In this document: positions 1 through 16,545 of the stretch, in pieces
How the letters are laid out: the number at the start of each line of letters is the position of its first letter
Numbering within the stretch: position 1 is the stretch's first letter
Assembly: GCF_028389875.1 (NCBI RefSeq)
Contig: NC_084668.1
Span: forward strand, 17,441,993 to 17,505,992
Length of the DNA: 64,000 bases
DNA from: Rhea pennata
Lineage: Eukaryota; Chordata; Aves; Rheiformes; Rheidae
Direction of reading: 5' to 3'
Program-made: the position numbers and the translations under genes
Notes under the pieces: model-generated
Told to the model about the DNA's origin: nothing
Database searches by the model: none
The model's input: only the letters and a program-made list of their open reading frames with translations

Positions 1-860
1 TGGGTTTGCAGAGTCAGAGGACAAGTGCGTGAGTTGGGTGGGGTGGGGAAGGCTGCGCTGTTACTCCCCCACCGCTTTCCCCTGGGCTATCAGCCTACCA
101 GCTTGCTCGTTGTACTGGGAGCCAGAAGGGTGGGGGTGGAACGAGAAGAGAGCCTGGCGGTGCCAGTGCAGTCACGGCTGCAGCGGGTACGAGGGAGGCA
201 GCTGAGCCGCCCGCATGCCTGGGCTCCTGGCTGCTCGCTGCCCTCTCTAACCCTTCGTGCCTCAGTTTCCCCCCAGGCTGGGAGGCTGTGGAGGAGGCAC
301 GGGGCTCTGGATTGCCCGTTGCTTGACCGCGTTGCTCCCTTCTCTGAGCACTAGACAGATCTGCAAAAGCCGTGTGTCCCCCTCCCCCCCCCCGCCCCGT
401 GCCGCCTCCCCGGGTGGCTTTGGGAAGCTTGGCCGGCTGCCCGGGGTCCCGGCGGTGGCGGTGGGAGTCGGGCTTCACGCCGTGCGTCCGCAGCTCGCTG
501 CGCTGCACGCAGGCAGCCTCCCCGCTCCCGATAACCCGGGAACACCCTGTCCCCGATAACACCCCCCCGCCGCCCCCCGTGCACATGTTGCTCCTGATAA
601 CCCGGCATCCGGCAGCCGGAGCATCTCGCTGCGAGCCCGGCTCCGCTGCTCGCAGACACCTCGCCCGCGGCGCCGACCCCTCCAGCCCTCACCGAGCTTC
701 GCCTCCCCGCCTTGCGCCTGCGCAGCGGCGCCGGCCGGCTCCCCTCCATCCTCCCGTGGTGTGCGTGTGTGTGGGGGGGGGGGTCCCGAGGTTGCACCCC
801 GCCACGAGCAGGGGGGCGGGGGGTGCGCGGCCGCCGGGCTCACCCTGTCACCCGCTGCAG
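1..860. other. PNKD: PNKD upstream intron with GC-rich block
   Basis: No coding exon is supported here. The segment precedes the first recognisable PNKD exon, whose acceptor is at 859-860. From about 380 onwards it is very GC- and CpG-rich and holds three GATAAC motifs (530-535, 555-560, 596-601). Mammalian PNKD has a brain-type isoform with an alternative first exon just upstream of the exon that begins YSLY. A leader resembling the human one was not found, so an alternative promoter here is possible but unproven. Confidence 0.4.
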
Positions 861-3481
861 GTACAGCCTGTACGCCCACACCCGCCTGGGCTACCTCTTC
901 TACAAGCGGCAGGTGAAGAAGGCCCGCGAGCGGTACCCGCACGGCCACTCCGTGTCCCGGCCCGTGGGCTTCGGCGGTGAGTCGGCGCCGGGGCCCCACG
1001 TACCTTCCCCCCCCCCCCCGGGCCTGCCTGGAGCGGGGCCCGTCCCGCATGTCCTTGCTCCCCATCACCTGGGTTCGGCACCTGGGTGTGGGGTGGAGGG
1101 CGGTTTGGGGTGCTGGGGTGCCGTGGCTGAGTCGCCCGACGCACGTTTTACAGAATTTGCTTTAAATTTGGGGGTGAGGTGTCTGGCTTTGCCCCCCTGG
1201 GCGGGGGGAGGGGGGCTGCAGGGAGGTGGTGCCCTGATGCTTTTCTGCCTGTCCGTTCCCCAGCGGTGAAAATCCTGCCCATCCCTGTGCTCTCCAACAA
1301 CTACAGCTACCTGGTCATCGACACGGGCTCTGGCCGAGCGGCTGTCGTGGACCCCTCCGACCCACTGGCCGTGCAGGTGAGACCCCCCCCCCAAGATGGA
1401 GCCACCCTCTGTCCCCTGGGGAGGGAGGTGGCATTGGCTGGCGGGGAGGAGACCAGCCCCGCTGCACGAATGGGGAGATCCATGGATGGCCAGAATTTGG
1501 GGAGGTGGAGAGGGGCTACATGGCTGGTCCCTGTGGGTACATCCCTGTCTTGTCATTTGCCCCCCTGTTTGACTGTTGCTGTTTTGGGGAGCAGGAGGGT
1601 AAATCTGTCCCTAATCTGTAGCCCTCGGTGCCTGTAGCATCCTCGCGGTGGGGCAAGGTGAGGGGGGATCTCGGGGGCGGCAGGGCTGCCACATCTGGCG
1701 CTGCAGGCAAGCGGCCAGGGGAGGGCTGGAGCGGGGATTAGGGGGCAGACGGGTGCCGGGAGCCTGTCGTCGCCCCCTCCGTCCCTCTGCCCCTGCCCGC
1801 AGGCTGCCATTGAAGAAGAGGGGGTGCTGCTGGAGGCCATACTCTGCACCCACAAGCACTGGTAAGGGGCCAGAAGCGGCCCTGGGGGGTTGGTGTCTGC
1901 CATGGGGTGACGTTGGGAGCCTGGGGGGCACCTTGGGGTGGGCCCAACAGCATTGCAGAGGGGAGGGTTGTGGTCCCCCCAGGCCACAGCCTGGTTCCTG
2001 GGGTGGGGGGGGAAATGTGGGGTCCCCCTCCTGCCCCCAATTCCCAGGACTCTGCAATTGCAGCCAGGGCTATTGGAGGGAATGACCCCCCCATACCTAC
2101 CCCACACAGGGTGGGGATATTTGGGGGGGGACGCTTGGGGGTGCTGACTTGCCTGCCCGCAGGGACCACAGCGGGGGCAACGCGGCGCTCTGCCAGCAGC
2201 ACGGCTCCTGCAAGGTGTACGGCAGCGCCCTCGACGCCGTTCCTGAGCTCACCAAGTAAGGCGGGGGCCCCGTGCTGCCCGGGCGCCCCAAAAAACTTGG
2301 GGGGGGGGGAACTTCAGCTCGACACACACCACTAGCTCTGGTCCACCCATCCCACCAATACTGCGTTGTCGTCCCGTCCCCCCCCCGCTCCCCACACCAG
2401 GGGGATCCCTTCTGTGGGCAGAGACCTGGCACCATCGTGACGGCAGTGTGCCGGGGAAGGGTGTCTGGGCATGCGGGTGCCCTGGGCGGGGGTGCAGGTG
2501 GGGGGGAGCGGCCCTGACGGCGCTCCCCCCCCCCACCCTGACCGCAGCCCGCTCACGGACAAGGAGAGGGTGAGCGTGGGCCGCCTGAGCTTCGAGGCGC
2601 TCGCGACGCCCGGCCACACCGCGGGCCACGTGGCGTACGTGCTGGACGCGGCGCCCTTCGGCGGGCCGCCCTGCCTCTTCTCCGGAGACCTGCTCTTCCT
2701 CGCCGGCTGCGGTGAGCGCGCCCCTGGCCCGGCGGAAGTGTTGGGTGGGGGGGAGTCCGCAGGGGACCCCCGGTGACGGGCAGGTGTGTGGGGGGGTCCA
2801 GGCAGGCTCTTCGAGGGCTCCCCCGAGACCATGCTCGCCTCCCTGGACGTGGCCGTGGGGCTGGGAGAGGACACGCTGCTGTGGCCCGGTGAGCATCCCT
2901 GGCATCGGGGCAGAGCCAGGGGGTGCCGGGGGGTGCACCCCTTGCATCCCCCAGCCCCCAGGCACCCTCACCCCCCCCGGGCTGATGGGTGCCCGGCCGC
3001 AGGCCACGAGTACGCGCTGGAGTGCCTCAGCTTCGCCAGCCTCCTGGAGCTGGACAACCCCGCGCTGGAGCGCAAGCTGCGGTGGGCGACCCAGCAGCGG
3101 CAGGAGAAGAGGAGCACGGTGAGGGGGGTTTCTTTGGGGGGGGGGGGGGAGCCCTGGCTGTGTCCCTCCTCCTGCCGTCCCCCCCATCCTTCCTCCTTGC
3201 ACGTGCAGCACCTAGCGCAGCTCTGGGATGGGGGGTGCCGGCGGTGTGTGTGTGGGGGGGGCACGGCTTGCAATCGGGGGCTTCATGCCCGCCCCCCCCC
3301 GCCGCAGTGCCCCTCCACCATCGGGGAGGAGAAGACCTACAACCCCTTCCTGCGGACCCACCGCCGGGAGCTGCAGGAGGCCCTGGGGCTGACGCGCCGC
3401 GGCGGGGAGCCCAGAGACGCCTTTCGCGCCCGCGTCCTCAAGGAGGTGCGGAGGCGCAAGGACCTCTACAAAGCCACCTAG
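861..3481 (+). CDS. PNKD: PNKD, metallo-beta-lactamase-fold hydrolase (3' eight exons)
   Basis: Paroxysmal nonkinesigenic dyskinesia protein (MR-1), a relative of glyoxalase II. Exons: 861-976, 1264-1376, 1803-1861, 2163-2255, 2548-2711, 2802-2888, 3003-3118, 3308-3481 (stop TAG). All introns are GT-AG and the frame is continuous for about 306 codons. The first exon here ([17 protein letters not shown]) is the region shared by the long and medium isoforms; upstream exons and the start codon are outside the window. Metal-ligand motifs of the fold are intact: THKHWDHSGG across exons 3-4, ATPGHTAGH and [10 protein letters not shown] in exon 5, WPGHEY across exons 6-7. The C-terminus (TYNPFLRTH, then a charged tail) matches the vertebrate protein. 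Introns are 90-390 bp, rich in G-runs. TMBIM1, which in mammals lies inside a 5' PNKD intron on the other strand, would be left of this window. Confidence 0.96.
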
Positions 3482-4115
3482 CCCCCCCTTCCTCCCCCCA
3501 CCCCCGGCGGGGGCCCCGTGCTGCTCAGGCGTGGGGGGACCCCCCAGCCCCTCTGTTTTTTGCTGTGAATCTCCCTGCCGTGAAGCAGGGCTTGGTTGGT
3601 GTGCAGGGGGCGAAGGGGGCCCTGTGCCCCCCATGTGCCCTCCTTAGGTGACCCCCACCCCCCAAGCCTTGCCTTTGCTCCCAGCACCTGGGAGTCCCCA
3701 GAGGTCATTTATAGAAGCACTGGGACCCCCTTTTCTGGGGGTCTGTAGCCCCTGCCACAATGCTGGGCTGCAGGGACAGCACCAAGGGCTTTTCCTGTGC
3801 CTCCCCCCTCTCTGGTTTTCTGGGAGTCCCTCGTTCCCCCCCCCCAGCAATCAGGAACATGCCCCCCCCTTCGCTGGGGGTCCCCAGAGCTGTGTCTCTC
3901 CTTGGGGGGGGGGGGGCTCAAATGGACTCCAGCTGCCCCAGCAACGGGGGTGTCCCAATCTTGCCTCCAGGTAAGGAGTTTTTCCCTAAGGCCCCTGGGT
4001 CTTGGGGCTGGAGCCCCCCCGCCCTCATCCCCCTGGGTGGGTGCTCGGTGCTGCTGTGCTGGGTGCAGGGGGATAGCCACCCTTCCCCCCCCCCAATAAA
4101 TGTCTGGATCTGATT
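3482..4115 (+). other. PNKD: PNKD 3'UTR
   Basis: GC-rich, C- and G-run-rich sequence from the PNKD stop to the first good poly(A) signal. No coding potential is seen. The end is placed about 15 nt past AATAAA. Confidence 0.7.
4095..4100 (+). terminator. PNKD: PNKD poly(A) signal AATAAA
   Basis: Only canonical AATAAA between the PNKD stop and the CATIP promoter. It is followed within 30 nt by a TG-containing stretch (tgtctgg, tttgtacc). Confidence 0.75.
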
Positions 4116-4319
4116 TGTACCTGCCTGGCCCCCTCTGTGGCGGGGGGGCCGCCGGGGCTGCCTGCCTGGGGGGCAGGGGGGGGAGCGCGCATCTTGCAGC
4201 CAGCCGGGAGACGTGGGGCTGCCAGCGATGGGGGGCCTGGGGGGGGGGCTGCTCTGCCCCCCACCTCCAGCAGTGCCTGCCCCTCTGCTGGGCCGGGGAT
4301 GCGGGGAAACTGAGGCAGA

Positions 4320-4952
4320 GGTGCCCTCTCCCCTCCCCGCCGCGCCCCCGCCCTGCAAGCGGCGCCGCCTGTGCCCCCCCCCGGCGCTGCCGCGTCGCGG
4401 CCCCTTTAAGGGGCGGGGCCGGGCCGTTGCCGTGGAGACGCCGGATGCGCCGCGGCGGCGGGTGAGCGCGGGGGGGGGGGCGCCGCTCCCGGGGGGGCCG
4501 TGGGGCAGGGCCGGGACCCATGGCGGGGACACGGGGCGCTGGGGGCAGGTCTGCGGGTCCGTAGGGAAGATGGGGGTGTGCTGGGGGCAGGCGCGTGGTG
4601 AGGGGGGGGCTGCGGCGGCCGTTTTTTTTTGGGGGGGTCTGTGCTCCATGGGGGCCGGGGGGCAGGTGTGGGCTCTGGGGGGGCTGGAGGGGTGTGGGGG
4701 GGTGCTGGGGGGCTGCTGCGCATTGCTCCGCGGGGGGAGCGACAGCGGTGACTCTGGCTGGGGGCACGGGGTGTGGGGTGGGGGCAGCCTGGGGGGGGTC
4801 TGCTCCCCCCCCATCCCACAAGTTCATAGCTGGGCACTTGGGGGGTGGCAGAGGGGCTGTGGGGCTCCTGGTCCCCCTGCAGACGCCAGCCGGGGCTCTG
4901 CCCCCCCCCCCCGGTGTTGGGGGGGGCGGCAGGAGGCCCCCCCGGGCGAGCC
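4320..4952 (+). promoter_or_regulatory. CATIP: CATIP promoter CpG island and 5'UTR
   Basis: CpG-dense segment with GC boxes (GGGGCGGGGC at 4410-4419), no TATA box and an RFX X-box at 4426-4439. A possible non-coding first exon ends at a GTGAGC donor near 4461. The coding start is taken at 4953, which lies in the exon that splices in frame to the rest of CATIP. Transcription start not determined. Confidence 0.6.
4426..4439 (+). promoter_or_regulatory. CATIP: RFX X-box
   Basis: GTTGCCGTGGAGAC: a perfect GTTGCC half-site and a degenerate second half, close to the RFX consensus GTTGCCATGGCAAC. It sits directly after a GC box and about 20 nt before a possible first-exon donor. RFX factors are the core activators of ciliary genes, which fits CATIP's role. 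Confidence 0.65.
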
Positions 4953-7826
4953 ATGGAGGAGCCCCGCGCGGGCCGGCCGGCGGCCCAGGCCTGCACGGAG
5001 GGCGCTGCCCGCTTCCTGAGCAGCCTCGGTGCGTCCCCCCGCGCCCCACAGCTCCTTCCCCCCGCGGCTCGCCCCTTGCCCCACAGCTTCTCACCGCCCC
5101 CCCCCCCCCCACGCCCCCGGGACCTTCCGCCTGCCCTGCATGACCATGGCCGTGTCGGGCCGCATCCTGGGGGCCCGCAGTGCAGGGAGGGTGCCGTGCT
5201 GCGCCTGCCCCACGGCGGCCGCGGCGGGTGGGGGGCTGCTCCCCAGGCCCCGCTGGAGGAGGGTGGCGGGGGGGGGCAGGTCCCCTCGGGGTTGGGAGCA
5301 CCCGTGGGGTGTGTGTGGGGGGGTGCCGGCGCTCCGGGGTCGCCGCCAGCCGCCCGGCCTGGCCGCGCAGGGCCGGAGGAGCTGGAGCCGTGCCTGTTCG
5401 CGGAGAGGCTGGCGGCGGCGGGCGGCGAGGCGGCCGGCGGCTTCTGGGCGGCGGCGAGCCGGGCGGCGTACGCGCCGCGGGGCGAGCCGGAGCGCGGCTG
5501 CTTGCTGGTGCGAGCGGGCTCGCGCGCCGTGGCGGCCGGCGTGCCGTGCACCACCACCCTCGAAGGTGAGAGCGGTCGGGGCCCCAAACGCGGCCCTCGG
5601 GCAGGAGAGGGAGCAGAAATCTTCCCTGGGGGGGGGCGGGGGAAGGGGGAGGACCCTTGGCTCCGTAACCCCCCCAGCTTTCTGGATCGGGGATGGGGGA
5701 CTCGGCCTGACCGTGGCTCTGCCCTCCCAGCGTACGTGTCCATGCAGCTGGAGACCCTGGAGCAGGAGCTGCGTGAGCGCATGGAGGTGAGCGGCTTGGC
5801 CGCCGTGGCAGCCCCCCAACGCCCAGCATCTGCCCCACCCCTGCCGTGGGTCTGCTTTGGGGGAGCCTGGGGAGGGGCTGTGCCCCATGCAAGGGCAGGC
5901 TGTGGGGTGCAGTGGGCAGCCCGCCATCACCCCACCTGCCAGGACCCCGGTCAGCGCTTGGGATGGGGAGTTTCCCACAATGCACCTGGCTGTGGTATCC
6001 TGGGGACCACCGGAGTGGGACAAGGATGGTGCGGGGGAGAATCCTCTCTTCTCCCCTCTCCCCAGATTTGAAGGGATGTTGAGGTGGCAGGGGGCTGTTC
6101 CCCTCAGAGAGGAGGTGCCCCGGTTCTGTGCCCCCACCCTGGTGCCCTCCCCTCCATCCCCAGTTCAGAGCACACCCCATGGAGAGGAGGATCCACATGG
6201 TGAAGCACGGAGAGGAGCTGGTCGTCAGCAAGACCCTCTGGGAAGGACAGGTGAGCTGGCGGGGGGGTCTTTCCCCTGTGTCCCCCTGGGCTGGAGGCCA
6301 GCAGGCCCTTGGGGGGGCGCCTGGGAAGTGGCTGCTAGGCTCCTGTGCCCCCCAGGGGTGCCCAATCTGCTCCCCAGGCTCGGGGGGGGGGGGGGGAGAG
6401 CGTGTGCCCCAGGGGCGGCGGGGCGGGATGGCTGGGGCTGGCATGGCACCGCGTCTCTCCGCAGACAGAGACGCTGTCGGAGCGCTTCTGCCACAGCCTG
6501 GCCACGCTGCGGGGGCTGCTGGCGGAGGGCGCCAGCCTGCTGGCGCTGCGGGTGCTGGCCCGCCGGCGCGCCGTGCCCCCCTGCCTCGCCTTCCCCACCT
6601 TCGACGCCGACGGCCACCTCTGCGCCTCCAGCTACGTGAGCCGCCGGCCACAGGGGCCCCGGGGGGCTCCCCCGGCGGAGGGTGGGGAGCCGGCGGGGCA
6701 AGCGGTGGGGGAGGCGGGGTGCGGACCACGGCGCGGGCGCAGCTGGGGCCGAACAGTGCCCGGGGGAAGGGACGAACCAGGCTTTTCCCCCCGCCCTGCA
6801 GCGCGCCCTGGGCGTCCAGCAGCAGCCGGTGGGCTCGGAGGAGGCGGAGGTGTTCGTGGTGGAGCGGGCCGTGCACTCTGAGGCGGGCATCCCCGCCGCC
6901 TGGCACCTCAGCTTCCTCCGGGACGGGTACGGCGACGGGGACGGGGACGGGGGTGAGCTGGGCGGGTGCGTTGGGGGTTGCCTCCCCCCAGGAGGATGGG
7001 GGGAATGCCCTGCCCTGCCAGCCTGGGGGTGTCCCGGTGCCGGCGTGAGCGGGGGCACCACGGGGAGGGTCGCCGTCTCGCTCCCCCTCCACAGGCACTT
7101 GGCCCGGCGGGTGCAAGTGGGCTGCCCGGTGGTGCTGCTCCTGCAGCGTATGCCCGTCCACATCGAGACAGGTATGGGGCAGCGAGCAGGGGGTGTGCCT
7201 GCCCCTGTGCCCCCCAGCCGAGCGGGGGTGCCCAGCCTTGCCTTTCTGTCCCCCCCCCCCAGATGAGGTCGAGCCCCAGCCCGTCTTCCCAAAAGAGCCC
7301 CTGGCCTGGGAGGCGGATGCCCAGCTCTACTCGTGCTTCTTGGACAGGAAGGTGAGTGGGAGGTGGGGCGGCATGTGGGGCGCAGGGGACGGGCGGGCTC
7401 GGCGCTGTGCCCGGCCTGGCCCCCCGATGGGGTGAGCCGGGGGCAAAGGGGCGCCGGCGCCTCCCCCACCTCTGCAAATCTGGAGAAGGACCCAGGTGTC
7501 CTGCCCCCCCCAGCTGAGCACAGAGGTGCCGTGGGGAGGGGGCAGGGGGGCCGGCGGCGGTGCCCACCCTGCGCCGCGCGCCGCAGGAGGAGCTGCAGGC
7601 GTCCCACGCCACCTTCGTGCGGCGGCACCCCGAGCTCGGCGCGCTGCTGGCCGACTTCCTCCAGGCCCTGCTGCTCCGGCGGCCCCCCGACCCCGTCGCC
7701 TTCGCCGCCGACTTCTTCGCCCCCTTCGCCCGCCGGCGGCCCCCCGGCGCCCGCTTCGCTGCCTCCAGCGCCGCCAGCCCCTTTGGCGCCTCCGACCCCT
7801 GCGGCGTCCCGGCTTGCGGGGAATAA
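4953..7826 (+). CDS. CATIP: CATIP, ciliogenesis-associated TTC17-interacting protein
   Basis: Exons: 4953-5028, 5371-5565, 5731-5786, 6164-6250, 6465-6635, 6802-6926, 7095-7171, 7263-7351, 7587-7826; frame continuous, 371 codons plus TAA (human about 387). CATIP acts with TTC17 in actin polymerisation needed for ciliogenesis (known for the family). Recognisable stretches: EELEPCLFAERL (exon 2), MERRIHMVKHGEELVV (exon 4), LYSCFLDRK (exon 8), and a C-terminal RIIa/Dpy-30-like helical segment with HPELGALLADFLQALL followed by FAADFFAPF (exon 9). Start chosen at the ATG in a good context (gagccATGG). Odd points: exon 6 must end at a weak GTACGG donor although a stronger GTGAGC lies 26 nt downstream, and the stop codon lies inside the poly(A) signal. 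Identified from remembered family sequence and synteny. Confidence 0.9.
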
Positions 7827-7827
7827 A
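7822..7827 (+). terminator. CATIP: CATIP poly(A) signal overlapping the stop codon
   Basis: AATAAA spans the last two bases of the final GAA codon, the TAA stop and one further base. It is the first and only AATAAA downstream before SLC11A1, so the 3'UTR is probably about 15-25 nt. Confidence 0.7.
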
Positions 7828-8457
7828 GCCATCGGCAGTTCCCATGTGCCACCCTCCTTTGCTTTTGGGAAACCTTCTGCTCTGCGGGGGTGCAGCCCAG
7901 CTGCCAGGGGGGTGCTGGCTATGACTCAGGCGCCTATGGGTGCACCCATGTGTTACCCGCTGCTTCCCCCCACGAGGGCGCTGGAGACCTGCGCGCGGCT
8001 GCGGTGGGGTGCCCCGCTTCTGCGGGTGCAGCCCGATCCGGAGCAACAACGGGGCACCCCTCCTTTAGGATTGGGGCGCCCTGGCCACGGGGCCCGGCGA
8101 GCACCGGGCTCAGGCTGCACCCCGGAGCCGGCCGGCGGGCTGCCCCTGCCTCCCCCCGCCCCGCTGAGTGTGCATTTTGACCTGCTCCCGTGCTTGTGCA
8201 ACGCACGCCTGCTTCCTCCTCCTGGCTCCCGCTCCTCCGGCCTTTCCCCTAGTGCTGCGGAGCCACCCTGCCTCCCCGCCGGGCACCTGCGGCCGTGGGG
8301 CACCGTCCCCTGCCTGCCGTGCCCCCCAGCCTGCCCCAGGCGGGGAGTCGTGCCTCTGGCATGCAGTGGGGGGGGGGGGGAGTACGTGCGGGCACCCTCC
8401 GGCACCCCCTGGGCGCACGCGCGGGGTTGCCCGCAGCCGGGCGGGTGCCCTGGCGTT

Positions 8458-8475
8458 CGCACACGTGCGCGTGCA
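8458..8475. promoter_or_regulatory. SLC11A1: Alternating Pu-Py tract with CACGTG E-box
   Basis: Eighteen nucleotides of uninterrupted purine-pyrimidine alternation, about 300 bp upstream of the SLC11A1 start, with a palindromic CACGTG at 8462-8467. Human SLC11A1 has a functional Z-DNA-forming GT repeat in its promoter (known); equivalence is inference. Confidence 0.4.
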
Positions 8476-8639
8476 GCGAGGAGAGATGCGTGCACCTCCG
8501 GCAAGCTGCTGGGGTGCCCCAAGCCCCCCCCCCGGGGCAGGGCAGGGGGGCTGTGGGCTGCGGCTGTGCGCATTCGTGTCACCCAACCCCCCTTGGGGGA
8601 GCCTTCGCTCCCAGCGCAGGTCGGTGGGTGGGGAAGGAG

Positions 8640-8647
8640 CACTTCCT
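8640..8647 (-). promoter_or_regulatory. SLC11A1: PU.1/ETS site
   Basis: CACTTCCT on +, that is AGGAAGTG on -, a canonical PU.1 core, followed by further TTCC/TCCTCC units. About 125 bp upstream of the start codon of a macrophage gene known in mammals to depend on PU.1. Confidence 0.5.
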
Positions 8648-8770
8648 CCTCTTCCTCCTCCTCCTCTGGGAGGAGGGGGGCCCGGGGGGCCTTAAAGAGC
8701 AGGGCGGCGGGCGCTGAGCCCAGCGTCAGGGTTGGGGAGCCCCAGCACCACGTCCAGATCAGGCGCAGCC

Positions 8771-15558
<6,788 letters not shown>

Positions 15559-16535
15559 CAGGGTGACAGGCCCCGTCCGTCCGCAGCGACCGTCGCCCCC
15601 TCCCTGCCTGGGGGGCGATCTGGGGAAGGGACGCTGGCGGCGGGGAAGGGGTTGACGGCCCGGCAGCCCCCCACCTCGCACGGGCGGCCGCACGCGGGAG
15701 CGGGGAGCAGGGCAAGAAGCCCCCCGGCGCCGGGGCCTCGGCAAATTAGCCGCCTCCAGGGACCCCCCCCCCCCCACCGCAGCAAACAGCGCCCGGAGCG
15801 GCAGCCTCGGGGGCCGCTGATGGCCAGCACGGGGGGGGGGCCCGCCCCGGGGGGCTCCCCGCTCGCGCTGGGGGGAGGGGGGGGCACGGCAGCCGAGCCG
15901 GGTTTGGGGCCGTCACACTGGGGAGCCGCCGGTCGGAGCCGCGGCGGCTCTGCGGCGCCCACTCCTGCGATGAAAGCGCCGGTCTCTGCTCGGGGTGTGT
16001 GCGGGGGGGGGGGGGCGGTCCCCAGAGGCGCCGGCCCGCCCCTCGGGGGGGCTCGGCCGAGGTTCGCCGGGCAGGAGGCGGAGCCGCTGCTCCCGGGCTG
16101 GGGGGGCGGGCAACGCCGGGCCCGGGGCGAGCGGGGAGCCGGGGGTGTCCCTGTCCCCCCCCCCGCCCGTGCCGCCGCGGCTCCCCGCCCCGGATGCCCC
16201 GTTTCCCGCCTCCCCGGGCCGCCGGATGCGGTGCGGAGCCGCCCGGGCGCTCCCCGGGGCGCCCGCGGCCCCCCGGCCCCGCACCCCGGGGCGCCCGCGG
16301 CGGGGGGGCAGGAGGGGGGGTCCCGCCGCGCTTCGCCCCCGCCGCGGCCCGCACTTGCGAGACGCTCCCTGGCTGTTTCAAGGCTCCCCCCGCTCCCAGC
16401 AAGCGCCCCCCCCCCCCCCAAACAAGCCTGCCCGGGGTGGGGGGGGCACATTGGGGTCCCGCGGCCCGACCCCCCCCTCGGCGGGCCCCCCCCGCGCCGC
16501 GGCTCCGCGCTTGTTTATGTGAAGAATTTCCCCTT

Positions 16536-16545
16536 CCTTAAAAGG
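16536..16545. promoter_or_regulatory. Perfect CArG (SRF) box
   Basis: CCTTAAAAGG fits CC(A/T)6GG exactly and lies in a short AT-richer islet within the CpG island, about 1.5 kb before CTDSP1. Confidence 0.4.

Larger units (their letters stand above)
7845..8770 (+). promoter_or_regulatory. SLC11A1: CATIP-SLC11A1 intergenic region / SLC11A1 promoter
   Basis: About 0.9 kb with no gene. It holds an alternating purine-pyrimidine tract with an E-box (8458-8475), a pyrimidine-rich ETS/PU.1-like tract (8640-8668) and a TTAAAG box (8692-8697) ahead of the start codon. No strong TATA box, as in mammalian SLC11A1. Transcription start not determined. Confidence 0.6.

Noticed and set aside
1-4100. Loss of TMBIM1, which neighbours PNKD in mammals
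   Set aside because: In mammals TMBIM1 lies in a 5' PNKD intron, which would be left of position 1 here; absence cannot be judged.
4395-4410. CCCCTTTAAGGGG before CATIP as another CArG box
   Set aside because: Only five A/T bases between CC and GG, so it does not fit the SRF consensus.
3709-7161. A 1150-codon open frame on the minus strand across PNKD's end and CATIP
   Set aside because: Proline/arginine/glycine-rich low-complexity translation, antisense to well-supported CATIP exons. Stop codons are scarce in such GC-rich DNA, so long shadows are expected.
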